In this document: one piece after another, positions 35,407 through 42,957 of the stretch
How positions within the stretch are numbered: position 1 is the first letter of the stretch
Layout of the letters: every line of letters begins with the position of its first letter
NCBI RefSeq assembly: GCF_900324475.1
Contig: NZ_LT992502.1
Coordinates: forward strand, 558,001-622,000
DNA: 64,000 nt
Direction: 5' to 3'
Source of the DNA: Enterobacter bugandensis
Lineage (GTDB): Bacteria > Pseudomonadota > Gammaproteobacteria > Enterobacterales > Enterobacteriaceae
Program-made: the position numbers and the translations under genes
The notes under the pieces: generated by a model
Databases searched by the model: none
Told to the model about the DNA's origin: nothing
What the model saw: only the letters and a program-made list of their open reading frames with translations

Positions 35407-35922
35407 ATGGCTCTACATGGAAAGTTCGTAATTAATGATGCGTACTATTCCCCGTTATCGTTTCCTGGTATAGGCACGTTTTTAGCTTTCTCTGGTAATG
35501 GTGCTTACCGTAATCGTGGGGCATGTGGAATGATGCCCAAAGAGGGGCCAGTACCAGCGGGTAAATAATGGATTGTTGACCGCCCTCAAGGTGGACTCAA
35601 GTCACAGCTAAACACAGTGGGAAGAGACATTTATAATCACTTCGCCAATGGTACAACATTCAAACATTCTGAATGGTTCGCATTATGGCGTGATGTTTGG
35701 GGGATCGACGATTACACATGGATTGAGAGCGTTCAGCGTGGCAATTTCCGTTTGCATCCAGGCGTACTATCAGAAGGTTGTATCACTCTCCCACATGATT
35801 CTGATTTTGCCATGTTGCGTAATGCTCTGTTGAGAAGCCAGAGAATAGATGTTCCTTGCATGAGGAAGCTACAGGCATACGGCACGATTGAGGTGATTTC
35901 CAATGGCAAAACATGCCCTTAG
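35407..35922 (+). pseudogene. tlde1-like T6SS L,D-transpeptidase effector (DUF2778), premature stop
   Basis: ATG 35407 begins MALHGKFVINDAYYSPL, followed by GIGTFLAFSGNG and MMPKEGPVPAGK, the typical N-terminal half of DUF2778/Tlde1 proteins. At 35566-35568 the frame has TAA where family members read a Tyr codon (GKYWIVDRPQGG); one base change explains it. The same frame then stays open to 35922 and contains the catalytic His and Cys region (FRLHPGVLSEGCITLPHDSD). Tlde1 is a periplasmic effector that remodels peptidoglycan tetrapeptides in target cells. With the stop only 53 residues are made from this start, without the active site. Its immunity gene overlaps the end and is intact. Confidence 0.75.
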
Positions 35923-36421
35923 TTTATTCATCAAGATAGTGCTGTTCGCTGTTGTTGTGCTGATCGTTGCTGAAATGGTTCCGTATGATGGATTAGTTAA
36001 TTCTATTACGGGGCTTTTTGATTTCCAAAGCGCCGACAAGTTTACCCGCTTCATTTTGGGTGAACCTGATTCAGAAGTTTGGGAATCGTTAGACGCCTAT
36101 TTTAGCATCTTAATCAATACGTTAATCAGCGTACCTGTCATGAGCGCCATTACCACGGCGTACAGTGGCACGACACACAAAGTTAGTCCAGCTGGTATCC
36201 CCAGAGAGTGGTTCAGTTCCACATTGCGACGGTTAGCTAAAATCTTCGGGTTTACCTTCCTGTTTTGGGCGTTGTTTCGCTTGCTGCCTTATCAGTCTTT
36301 ATTCCCGGATCAAACGTATTCAAATTTCACAATAGCGGCGATTGTGGGCTTTCAGTTGCTCTTAACGATTGTTTGCTACTGGTTCATCACGATGAAAATC
36401 ACAACTAAAAGGAGTTTGTAA
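35903..36421 (+). CDS. Tldi1-like immunity membrane protein
   Basis: The 172-residue protein has an N-terminal hydrophobic helix (LSLFIKIVLFAVVVLIVAEM), one near residue 75 (ILINTLISVPVMSAI) and two at the C-terminus (FTFLFWALFRLLPYQ; TIAAIVGFQLLLTIVCYW). Immunity proteins for Tlde1-type effectors are membrane or periplasmic, and the gene overlaps the tlde1 end by 20 bases, so this is taken as the cognate immunity gene. It is intact although the effector carries a stop, which is expected if neighbours still deliver the toxin. hcp follows after one base. Confidence 0.65.
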   Translation: MAKHALSLFIKIVLFAVVVLIVAEMVPYDGLVNSITGLFDFQSADKFTRFILGEPDSEVWESLDAYFSILINTLISVPVMSAITTAYSGTTHKVSPAGIPREWFSSTLRRLAKIFGFTFLFWALFRLLPYQSLFPDQTYSNFTIAAIVGFQLLLTIVCYWFITMKITTKRSL

Positions 36422-36422
36422 A

Positions 36423-36908
36423 ATGCCTATTCCGGCTTACATGTGGCTTAAGGACGATGGCGGCGCAGACATTAAAGGAGCTGTAGACGTTCAGGATCGT
36501 GAGGGGAGTATAGAGATTGTTGGCTTTAGTCATGGGCTGAACATTCCAGTAGACAGTGCCAACGGGAAGATTACTGGCAAGCGTTCACATTCTCCGATGA
36601 TGATTAAAAAGGAGTTTGATAGCTCCAGCCCGTATCTATACAAAGCCGTTGCCACCGGCCAAACGTTGAAAAGTGCGGAGATTCGCTGGTATCGCATTAA
36701 CCATGCAGGACAAGAAGAGTGCTACTTCGTCATGACCATTGAGGGTGTGAAAGTGACGGGCATTAACCCAGGGATGCCAAACGCTAAGATGGCAGGAAAC
36801 TCACAGATCAACCACATGGAATCTGTTTCCCTGATGTATGACAAAATCACCTGGCGTTATGTTGATGGTAATGTCCAGTATACGGACGATTGGAACGTAA
36901 GAGCGTAA
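36423..36908 (+). CDS. hcp: Hcp, type VI secretion tube protein
   Basis: This 161-residue protein is a normal-length Hcp: PIPAYMWLKDDGGADIKG, the SIEIVGFSHGLNIPVD strand, KRSHSPMMIKKEFDSSSPYL, and the C-terminal MESVSLMYDKITWRYVDGN. Hcp hexamers stack to form the inner tube and carry small effectors through the pore. No T6SS baseplate, sheath or VgrG gene is in the window, so this is an orphan cargo locus that depends on a main cluster elsewhere. It is one base after the immunity gene and ends at a terminator. Confidence 0.92.
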   Translation: MPIPAYMWLKDDGGADIKGAVDVQDREGSIEIVGFSHGLNIPVDSANGKITGKRSHSPMMIKKEFDSSSPYLYKAVATGQTLKSAEIRWYRINHAGQEECYFVMTIEGVKVTGINPGMPNAKMAGNSQINHMESVSLMYDKITWRYVDGNVQYTDDWNVRA

Positions 36909-36916
36909 CAAATAGA

Positions 36917-36945
36917 AAGGAGGCATTGAGTGCCTCCTCTTTATT
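36917..36945 (+). terminator. terminator of the tlde1-tldi1-hcp unit
   Basis: AGGAGGCA and TGCCTCCT pair around TTGAG, followed by CTTTATT. It lies about 10 bases after the hcp stop. Confidence 0.65.
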
Positions 36946-37198
36946 AACGCTTATCCTCTCAAAGGAGCCTGTCCGTAATGCTGTGTAACTGCCATCGTAT
37001 TAAAGGCGATCGCTCAGTCGGTCACCGAACTTGATAATAAAACGACTCATTGCCAGCCCGCAGAGCGGCGAATGGTTGCTCTGAGGTCCATGCGGGCGCT
37101 CACCTTATATTCTGATAGTCCTCGCTGCGTAATTTCCCTGACCCAACCCTTTTCCTGAATCCCCCTCGCAAATTTTAAATTTACCCCGCACCAAACTG
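36946..37198. other. gap between hcp and symE with an IS remnant
   Basis: The left part contains the end of an IS256-type element (36964-37060). The right part (from ~37135) is the symE leader, homologous to 34995-35060. A 95-residue minus-strand frame across it (37047-37334) is not credible as a gene, though its last residues (RRSAGWQ) are in the transposase-like stretch. Confidence 0.4.
36964..37060 (-). mobile_element. 3' remnant of an IS256-family element
   Basis: The plus-strand GGAGCCTGTCCGTAATGCTGTGTAAC resembles the terminal repeat of mutator-type (IS256 family) insertion sequences. Reading the minus strand from about 37060, the peptide AMSRFIIKFGDRLSDRL and a stop resembles the end of their transposases. 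Only the last ~20 codons and one end remain. The rest may have been lost when the hcp and symE segments were joined. Confidence 0.45.
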
Positions 37199-37225
37199 CT
37201 GTATTTATATTCAGCCCTGTATAAT
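37199..37225 (+). promoter_or_regulatory. LexA box and -10 element, symE SOS promoter
   Basis: CTGTATTTATATTCAG (37199-37214) is identical to the box at 35062 and fits the LexA consensus; TATAAT is at 37220-37225. SymE is a known SOS gene in Escherichia coli, which supports the assignment. The ATG follows 126 bases later. Confidence 0.75.
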
Positions 37226-37351
37226 GGTCACCAGAATTTACGCCGAATGGCAAAGGAAGTATCAAAGAATATTTAACGAGAGAATTCGCGATATGAAGGT
37301 GCTGCAACACCCCCATACCGCTAACCACAACCAACTTGATAGGAGTTGTAT

Positions 37352-37825
37352 ATGGCTGCGACGAATTTTAAGCCAGAGTTTACCGTTTGCAAAACAGAAT
37401 CAGACGCTTTCACCGGCATGATTGAAAACCGCGAGTTGGTACGCAAAAACAGCGCCCGCCGTCTTCACGGCAACCCGCCTAACGCGGCGCCCGTCCATCC
37501 CCGAGCGGAAACGCCGCAGGACAGTGCCGCCTGCTGCGAACTGTATGCACGCATAGACATGAAATATCTTCTTCTGGGCGGCGAGTGGTTAACCCGTGCA
37601 GGCTTTATCAACGGCATGCCGGTAAAAATCCGCGCCATGAAAGACTGCATTGTGATTACACCACAGCATACAAGAGAATTATGGGGATGCCTTGAAGGGA
37701 TGAGCATGGTGAATATAAATAAGCAGAAAGTCGCGCAGTGGTTGAAGACCTTTCCGGGAGCGCTGAATGATACAGGTGATATACCGGCTGTTAAACGTGG
37801 AACAGGGAAGGCGATGTCGGAGTAA
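37352..37825 (+). CDS. symE: SymE-type SOS-induced toxin
   Basis: The C-terminal half contains the SymE core YLLLGGEWLTRAGFINGMPVKIR followed by CIVITPQ, an AbrB-like swapped-hairpin fold. In E. coli SymE is a nucleoid-associated/endoribonuclease-like toxin whose translation is blocked by the antisense RNA SymR. The protein from ATG 37352 is 157 residues, longer than the 113 of E. coli, with an extra Asn/Pro-rich N-terminus and a tail. AGGAG lies 7 bases before the ATG; a TTG at 37346 is less likely. A LexA promoter is upstream. An antisense RNA over the leader is expected from the family, but I cannot show its promoter. Confidence 0.8.
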   Translation: MAATNFKPEFTVCKTESDAFTGMIENRELVRKNSARRLHGNPPNAAPVHPRAETPQDSAACCELYARIDMKYLLLGGEWLTRAGFINGMPVKIRAMKDCIVITPQHTRELWGCLEGMSMVNINKQKVAQWLKTFPGALNDTGDIPAVKRGTGKAMSE

Positions 37826-37867
37826 CCGTGCTTCCCACCTCATGTAATCCTTGAAGCAATAAAACGA

Positions 37868-37893
37868 TACGGGCATGTTATCCCATGCCCGTA
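37868..37893. terminator. bidirectional terminator after symE
   Basis: TACGGGCATG (37868-37877) and CATGCCCGTA (37884-37893) make a perfect 10-base-pair stem. It separates symE from the convergent DUF1493-like remnant. Confidence 0.65.
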
Positions 37894-37904
37894 ATCTTCA
37901 GAAA

Positions 37905-38192
37905 TCACTCGTGCTTTACCTGCTCTTTCACAGCCTTAACCAGCACAGCGTGAAGTTCGCCGACGGTTAAATCGCGTATAACAGGTTCGGGTATGCCATG
38001 CAACCAGCGCATAAACCTACAGATGCCAAAAAAATCTATACCCTCGCCCGTAAACAGATACTCATTCTCAGCAAGAGAGAACGTTTTCATATAGCCATCT
38101 TCTTCCGTGGTAAGCTGAACGCCAAACGCTTCTTCGCAGTCTTCCTGTAGGTCTTCGCCGTCCCTACCACAAATATGCAAATCGGCCTCAAT
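37905..38192 (-). pseudogene. DUF1493-like protein, 5' truncated
   Basis: The frame encodes EADLHICGRDGEDLQEDCEEAFGVQL...LFTGEGIDFFGICRFMRW and LTVGELHAVLVKAV, matching the second two-thirds of DUF1493 acyl-carrier-like proteins. A stop lies in frame directly upstream, and the normal N-terminal ~25 residues are missing; they are replaced by another gene's start (38186-38368). A shortened protein from ATG 38180 (91 residues) could still be made. Confidence 0.5.
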
Positions 38193-38368
38193 TTAAGGTT
38201 TATCACAACAAGAGCTTGAGCTTCTCTCAAAAAACTTAAATTGATGCCTTCTTTTGCCATTTCCAGGTGTTGGTTCATAGAGCCTGAATGTCCCTTTGGA
38301 TATGTTTTCCATGAAATAAATCCTGCATCTACCAATTCGTCATGACTTTTCCCTGGATAAACAATCAT
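38186..38368 (-). pseudogene. 5' fragment of an unidentified gene fused to the DUF1493 remnant
   Basis: ATG 38368 begins MIVYPGKSHDELVDAGFISW, then GSMNQHLEMAKEGINLSFLR and EAQALVVINLKL. After about residue 61 the frame runs into the out-of-frame DUF1493 remnant and ends at 38087. The natural gene is unknown to me. The junction near 38186 looks like a deletion between two small genes, as often seen in immunity-gene arrays near T6SS effectors. Confidence 0.35.
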
Positions 38369-38524
38369 TGCCTCATGTTTGTAATCATCTGTATAAGTCC
38401 ACCCTATAGTTTAAACGTAAGCTTTTTTTTCTCGTTTCAGGATTTAGAGTTATAAAGTACCGTCCAGATGTAAATTCTTAGGTTTTCGAAATGAGAAAAG
38501 GGGCATTATATATTTAATCTTCAT

Positions 38525-38776
38525 TTAAAGCTCTCCTCCTGAAAGCTGAAAAATTAAATCGTCCGAGTAGAATGTTTTACCTATGAGCATTTCTAAAAGA
38601 TGTGCCTGTTTTTCGTTTATATTATAAACACCGATGCCATACGAGAAGTCGGCTTCATCTTCCTCTGAAATACCCATAATGTCATACAGCGCAGCTACAT
38701 TTCGCTGAGAGATTATGATTTCATAAAGTAAAAGTTCATTTGTTTTACTGTATACATCTATAGAGTAAACGATCAT
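38525..38776 (-). CDS. small protein, possible effector immunity gene
   Basis: The 83-residue acidic protein (MIVYSIDVYSKTNELLLYE..., ...GISEEDEADFSYGIGVYNINE...) looks like an alpha-beta cytosolic protein without export signals. It sits directly behind two colicin-type immunity genes of a PAAR-DNase effector. It may be an orphan immunity gene for a related toxin; I do not know the family with certainty. Confidence 0.5.
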   Translation of the reverse strand: MIVYSIDVYSKTNELLLYEIIISQRNVAALYDIMGISEEDEADFSYGIGVYNINEKQAHLLEMLIGKTFYSDDLIFQLSGGEL

Positions 38777-38794
38777 TGTTTAAATCCTAAAAAA

Positions 38795-39045
38795 TCACTT
38801 AGACTTGAAGCAAGGTTTACCATGAGGCTGACACCACTCTTTTACTTCCTGGACAACGCCTTCCGGGCTATCATCTTTTCCATCTTCAGGATAAAAATAA
38901 GATCTGTGCCAGAAGGATGCTCGGCAAGTCGTACGAACTCTTTAACCTGACGATTACCATCTTCCTCTGTTTCACTTGTGGCGGTACAAATTTTTCGCAC
39001 CAGACTTAGAAATTCACTTTCAGTATAATCTCTTAAATCCTTCAT
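38795..39045 (-). pseudogene. colicin/pyocin DNase immunity protein, frameshifted
   Basis: MKDLRDYTESEFLSLVRKIC, then VKEFVRLAEHPSGTDLIF, closely follows the intact immunity protein at 39113-39361. At 38893-38897 the T-run of the coding strand is one base short: with one more T the frame would continue YPEDGKDDSPEGVVQEVKEW and end at 38795, giving 83 residues. As is, the C-terminus that carries the conserved DSPEG and helix IV is lost and replaced by an unrelated tail ending at 38842. It looks like a spare immunity copy that decayed. Confidence 0.7.
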
Positions 39046-39112
39046 TGTTTTTAACTTTTTGAATTTTATTGTACACATTCCGCGCCCGAAAGCGCGGGAG
39101 TCTCAAAGATTG

Positions 39113-39361
39113 TTATTCTTTAAATCCGGATTTACTATTTTCTTTACGCCACTCCTTAACTTCTCTAACAATACCTTCTGGACTATAATCTTTGCCCTCT
39201 TCAGGATAAAAAATCAGGTCAGAGCCTGCGGGATGCTCGGTAAGTCGTTTAAATTCTCTAACCAATCGATTCTCGTCTTCTTCAGTTGGTGCGTCCGCAT
39301 TGCAAATTTTGCGTACCAGTTCTAAAAATTCTTCTTCTGTGTAATCACTTAACAGTCTCAT
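39113..39361 (-). CDS. colicin/pyocin DNase immunity protein (Im7/Im9 type)
   Basis: This 82-residue acidic protein has the four-helix immunity pattern: [19 protein letters not shown], a second helix with [19 protein letters not shown], and the specificity helix region [13 protein letters not shown]. It should bind and block the C-terminal HNH DNase domain of the effector directly upstream. The ATG follows the effector stop after one base (TGATATG), with GGAGAG as ribosome site inside the effector's end, so immunity is made with the toxin. Confidence 0.88.
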   Translation of the reverse strand: MRLLSDYTEEEFLELVRKICNADAPTEEDENRLVREFKRLTEHPAGSDLIFYPEEGKDYSPEGIVREVKEWRKENSKSGFKE

Positions 39362-39362
39362 A

Positions 39363-41021
39363 TCACTCTCCTTTATGAATTTTGATGTGATGTTTTGGAG
39401 TGGTTATTCCCATATTATCAACGTCATACACCTTACCGCCCTGACGGATAGGTTGTATGTGATGAATTTCATAACGTTCTCTTTTTCCAACCGAGTCAGG
39501 TGTGCGTGTGAAAGGGGCGTTTCCTTTACGCATACTTGCGCGGTTATTGCTGATAAATTGCTCCAGCAGTCCCGGATCCCTCGACACCTCCAGCCAAAAC
39601 GCCTTACGAAACTGGTCAAAGTCCGTAAATGTCTGACCACGTAACCGATCCGCTATCTGGCTTGGAATAGGAGACCCATTCCCCGCATTCGCATCAGATA
39701 ACCAAACCCCGCTAACTTTTTGCCCCTTGCCTGTGACCTGTCCGGGATTGTGGCGGATATAAACATAAATCGGCGGCACCCCGCCCACCGGCAGAATCAG
39801 AATATAATCCGCAAACGTCTTCTCTTCCGGTGTCGGGCTGGTCGTCGCACCAATCCCCGTATCCTCCGGCAGCGGATCTACCACAACCGGGTTCGGTATC
39901 CGTACCGGGTTGTGATTGCCCGTATCCCACGGCTTACTCTCTCCGGTGCGGTCCGGTGTCCAGATGAGGGTGATGCCAGGGTCTTCTTCGGTAGTAAAGG
40001 TGTACGCCTGGCGTCGGCTATCCCACTCCATCGTGCGAACGCGCACGCTGTCTTTGCCGGGCGGCGTATGCCAGCCTCGCGGTGTTGGGTTGCCGCTGGC
40101 GTCGTTCTCCCAGGTGAAGCGAACGCGGGTAGGGGCTTCCCGCATCTGTTCGGCGCGCATCCTGTCGATAAAATCCTGTTCGCCGTCGTTCAGCTTGCCG
40201 GGGTACATTCCTATCAGCAGCCCTGCGACAGGGGCACCAAGGCCTCCCGTGGCTATCTCGCCAAATGCAGCGCCGCGCACGGCCCAGGTGCCAGGAGTGA
40301 TTGTGCTCCCGCCAACCAGAACAAGTTCGCTGGCATCGGCGATCGCGGTCCGTGCAATCCAGGCCCTTTCTTCGTCCGCAACGGCAGCCTGATAGTCCAT
40401 CTCCTCGTGATGCCCATTCCACCAAAGATAAAGCGCGCTGCGTTGCTTCGGCTTTGGGATCGCCTTACGCTTTGCCGCCTGAGCGTGTTGCGGGGCGTCG
40501 TTAGGCATGGCCTGGTAAAATGCCATCTCGGCGAAGTTGGTGTGCGGCTCGCTTCCGGTACCCGCATCGTTACATCCTTCACCACGCAGGCAGGATTTCG
40601 CAAAGACCCGATTGCGATCGCGTTCTTCTGTTCGCCGCAGCGCTTCGGCCTCTTGCTCTTTTTGGCGCGCTGCGAGCATGGTCTGATGCTTTTCCTGTGC
40701 GATCTGTTCAGGAGAGGGACCGAAGCCGAGCCACTCTCCCGATGGGGCAATCACGCGGTTGGTTCCGTGCGGGCAGCCACAAATAACGACAGAACCATCG
40801 ACGGCTGAGGCTTGCCCCATCCAGTTAACGCGAGGTTCACCGTCTGCAACAACGCCCTGCTTGCCGCATTTAAGGCATGCAGTGGTTTTATCGCCGACGC
40901 GGATAACGCCGCGACCGTGCTCGGTGCAGTTGGGCAAGGTACTACAGCATATTGCGCCGGTGGTCGTTCTGTCGCCGTGCAGCGCCTGTCCGCGGCCGTA
41001 GTTCGTTGAACGGTAGCCCAT
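39363..41021 (-). CDS. PAAR / S-type pyocin / HNH DNase T6SS effector
   Basis: The 552-residue protein has three parts. The N-terminal ~100 residues are a PAAR domain ([15 protein letters not shown]..., [31 protein letters not shown]), which caps the VgrG spike. A linker with a coiled segment ([21 protein letters not shown]) leads to an S-type pyocin domain at about residues 290-430. The C-terminus is a colicin-type HNH DNase with [20 protein letters not shown] and HHIKIH. It should be delivered by T6SS and cut target DNA. The companion gene 41025-41507 lies 3 bases upstream and the immunity gene directly downstream. Confidence 0.9.
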   Translation of the reverse strand: MGYRSTNYGRGQALHGDRTTTGAICCSTLPNCTEHGRGVIRVGDKTTACLKCGKQGVVADGEPRVNWMGQASAVDGSVVICGCPHGTNRVIAPSGEWLGFGPSPEQIAQEKHQTMLAARQKEQEAEALRRTEERDRNRVFAKSCLRGEGCNDAGTGSEPHTNFAEMAFYQAMPNDAPQHAQAAKRKAIPKPKQRSALYLWWNGHHEEMDYQAAVADEERAWIARTAIADASELVLVGGSTITPGTWAVRGAAFGEIATGGLGAPVAGLLIGMYPGKLNDGEQDFIDRMRAEQMREAPTRVRFTWENDASGNPTPRGWHTPPGKDSVRVRTMEWDSRRQAYTFTTEEDPGITLIWTPDRTGESKPWDTGNHNPVRIPNPVVVDPLPEDTGIGATTSPTPEEKTFADYILILPVGGVPPIYVYIRHNPGQVTGKGQKVSGVWLSDANAGNGSPIPSQIADRLRGQTFTDFDQFRKAFWLEVSRDPGLLEQFISNNRASMRKGNAPFTRTPDSVGKRERYEIHHIQPIRQGGKVYDVDNMGITTPKHHIKIHKGE

Positions 41022-41024
41022 GGC

Positions 41025-41507
41025 CTATTCTCCGGGCCAGGTTAAGAAATCCTCTTGAGGTGGAATCCCTTCGCGGGTTACCAGATAAGTACTGCCGAGC
41101 GGTGTGCTGATAATCTCGTCATCGTTATCAAGCAGGCTACCAACCAGGGCAACGCCGTGTCCTTTCCACGTAAACGCGGTTCCTGATGAGGTCATAATCG
41201 TGGCGAGCGTTCCATCCGGATAGGCCACACAGTCTCCTTCGACAATCGGGCTGGTGTAACTACCATCGTCCATGAGCATTGTGGCTTCACGATCGACGGG
41301 AAGTACCATGCCGCCCATTCGGGTCTGGCTGCCAGCCGTGGCAATCCGCCAGATGGCGGTGACGGGATGTAGTCGATGAAAGGCTTCCTGTTCGGCAATA
41401 ATGGCGCGCGCGTCCTCAGGCATGGCGGCCAGTTGTTCATCGGAAAAAGGCGAACGATCTATTTCCGCTTTTAACTCAGCGGTAAATTCATTGGTATAAA
41501 GCTGCAT
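41025..41507 (-). CDS. protein encoded ahead of the PAAR effector
   Basis: The 160-residue protein is not a family I can name. It starts with a helical region (TAELKAEIDRSPFSDEQLAAMPEDARAIIAEQEAF) and continues strand-rich (MGGMVLPVDREATMLMDDGSY, YPDGTLATIMTSSGTAF), without export signals. AAGGA is 6 bases before the ATG. It ends 3 bases before the PAAR gene, so it is made together with the effector. Genes in this place often encode adaptors or chaperones for loading; it does not look like the usual DUF1795 (EagR) chaperone. Confidence 0.65.
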   Translation of the reverse strand: MQLYTNEFTAELKAEIDRSPFSDEQLAAMPEDARAIIAEQEAFHRLHPVTAIWRIATAGSQTRMGGMVLPVDREATMLMDDGSYTSPIVEGDCVAYPDGTLATIMTSSGTAFTWKGHGVALVGSLLDNDDEIISTPLGSTYLVTREGIPPQEDFLTWPGE

Positions 41508-41711
41508 GACAATTCCTTGTAGGGGTAGAAGAGTAAATGCAGCAATGCTAGGTTTTAGACTGTATGGCGAATATACATAAAGTGGTTAATAAACCGGGCT
41601 AAAATCCGAAATAAATATCCAGATTGATGTCGGTCATGTTCCAAGCAGGGGTTGTAATGGTTCCTGTTAATTAAAAATGTAATACTCTCTGAGTTGCCGA
41701 TAAATAATATT

Positions 41712-41748
41712 ATGCAGCGCATGTAATATTTGAATGCATACGCTGCAT
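41712..41748 (-). terminator. hairpin downstream of trpS2
   Basis: ATGCAGCG (41712-41719) and CGCTGCAT (41741-41748) form a perfect 8-base-pair stem just after the trpS2 stop, followed on the minus strand by AATATTATTT. It may end trpS2 transcription. The rest of the gap to 41507 shows no gene. Confidence 0.5.
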
Positions 41749-41757
41749 GACGTTATT

Positions 41758-42759
41758 TCAAAACACCGGCACCCCCAACCCAACCTTCATCTCCCTCAAC
41801 GTCTCCTGCGTCACCCCCTGCGCCCGTTCGGTCCCGCGCTTCAGCATCGCCATCAGCTCCCCCTTGTCCTGCATATACATCGCCCGCCGCTCCCGCATCG
41901 GCGCAATCAGTTCCTGCAGGCACGCCTCCAGTTCGTTCTTACATACCCGGTCACCCAGCCCGCCCGCCTGATAGTGCGCCTTCATCGCCGCCACTTTCTC
42001 CTTGTCCGGATGAAATGCATCTAGATACGTAAACACCACGTTCCCCTCAATCTGCCCCGGGTCGCTTACCTTCAGGTGGTTCGGGTCGGTGTACATCGCG
42101 CTGACCGCACGGTGAATGGTCTCTTCACTGGCCGAAAGGTGCAGCGTGTTGCCCAGCGATTTCGACATCTTGGCGCTGCCGTCGATGCCGGGCAGGCGGC
42201 TGGTGTCGCTCAGCATCGCCTTGCAGTGGCGCAGCACCGGGGCGGGCAGCAGGCTGTTCATCTTGTGCACAATCTCGTTGGTCTGCTCAATCATCGGCAG
42301 CTGGTCGTCGCCGACGGGCACGCACTCGGCCTTGAACGCTGTGATGTCCGCTGCCTGGCTGATGGGATAGGCCATAAACCCGACCGGCAGCGAGCGGGCG
42401 AAGCCTTTCTGCGCAATCTCATTTTTCACCGTCGGGTTACGCTCCACGCGGGCGACGGTGACGATGTTCATATACAGCATCGTCAGCTCGGCGAGGGCGG
42501 GCAGGGCGGACTGGAGGCAGATCGTGGTCAGGTTCGGGTCGATGCCGGCGGCGAGGTAGTCGGCCAGCACTTCGGGGATGTTGTCGCGAATTTTTTGCGG
42601 GTTGCTGCCGTTGTCGGTCAGCCCCTGCAGGTCGGCAATCAGCACAAACTGGTTGTGTGTGTGCTGGAGCGCCACGCGCTGGCGCAGCGATCCGACAAAG
42701 TGGCCGAGGTGCAGCGGGCCGGTTGGGCGATCGCCGGTGAGGATGGTGGGTGCGTTCAT
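41758..42759 (-). CDS. trpS2: tryptophanyl-tRNA synthetase II
   Basis: TrpS charges tRNA-Trp. This 333-residue enzyme has class I signatures PLHLGHFVGS (HIGH-like) and AKMSKSLGN (KMSKS), plus the VPVGDDQLPMIEQTNEIVHK motif; the first residues read TILTGDRPTGPLHLG. It belongs to the second TrpS type found beside the housekeeping trpS in many enterobacteria and other bacteria, some of which withstand TrpS inhibitors such as indolmycin. Upstream lies a leader peptide with tandem Trp codons and an attenuator, so its synthesis should rise when charged tRNA-Trp is scarce. It ends at a hairpin. Confidence 0.9.
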   Translation of the reverse strand: MNAPTILTGDRPTGPLHLGHFVGSLRQRVALQHTHNQFVLIADLQGLTDNGSNPQKIRDNIPEVLADYLAAGIDPNLTTICLQSALPALAELTMLYMNIVTVARVERNPTVKNEIAQKGFARSLPVGFMAYPISQAADITAFKAECVPVGDDQLPMIEQTNEIVHKMNSLLPAPVLRHCKAMLSDTSRLPGIDGSAKMSKSLGNTLHLSASEETIHRAVSAMYTDPNHLKVSDPGQIEGNVVFTYLDAFHPDKEKVAAMKAHYQAGGLGDRVCKNELEACLQELIAPMRERRAMYMQDKGELMAMLKRGTERAQGVTQETLREMKVGLGVPVF

Positions 42760-42806
42760 AAAGACTCCTTAACGTTGTAATGCCGAAAGGGGTCTTAAAA
42801 TGTGAA

Positions 42807-42871
42807 AGCCGCCTTTCGGCGGCTATCTGAAAATGGGGAAAACTACTCCGTGCCGCCTTTAAGAAGGCAGC
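42807..42871 (-). promoter_or_regulatory. trpS2 transcription attenuator (segments 1-4)
   Basis: On the minus strand four segments can pair as in the trp operon: segment 1 GCTGCCTT (42871-42864) with segment 2 AAGGCGGC (42859-42852); segment 2 with segment 3 GCCGCC (42823-42818); segment 3 AGCCGCC with segment 4 GGCGGCT (42813-42807), the last being a terminator hairpin with a GAAA loop followed by TTCACATTTT. Segment 1 is inside the leader codons just after Trp-Trp, so a ribosome stalled there would leave 2 free to pair with 3. Confidence 0.75.
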
Positions 42872-42912
42872 CACCAGCGGTTTACGGTGAGGACGGCGTG
42901 GTTTATGTTCAT
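42859..42912 (-). CDS. trpS2 leader peptide with tandem Trp codons
   Basis: The 17-residue frame [17 protein letters not shown] begins at ATG 42912 and stops at TAA 42861-42859. Two adjacent Trp codons are 10 residues from the end of... the terminating part of the frame, that is residues 13 and 14, directly before segment 1 of the attenuator. The ribosome site is weak (AAAGAG very close to the ATG), so either the start is near the transcript end or translation is poor. Because Trp is the rarest amino acid, two in a row in 17 residues upstream of a Trp-tRNA synthetase gene is very unlikely by chance. Confidence 0.7.
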   Translation of the reverse strand: MNINHAVLTVNRWWLPS

Positions 42913-42957
42913 CTCTTTACCGTACCACGTCCGGCGCGAAAAACAAAAGGGCACGTC

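Noticed and set aside
37047..37334. 95-residue minus-strand frame across the symE promoter
   Set aside because: It spans the SOS promoter and only its last residues resemble a transposase end; not a gene by itself.
39720..40808. 362-residue plus-strand frame antisense to the PAAR effector
   Set aside because: The minus strand has PAAR, pyocin and HNH motifs in one frame; the plus frame is Arg/Cys-rich noise.
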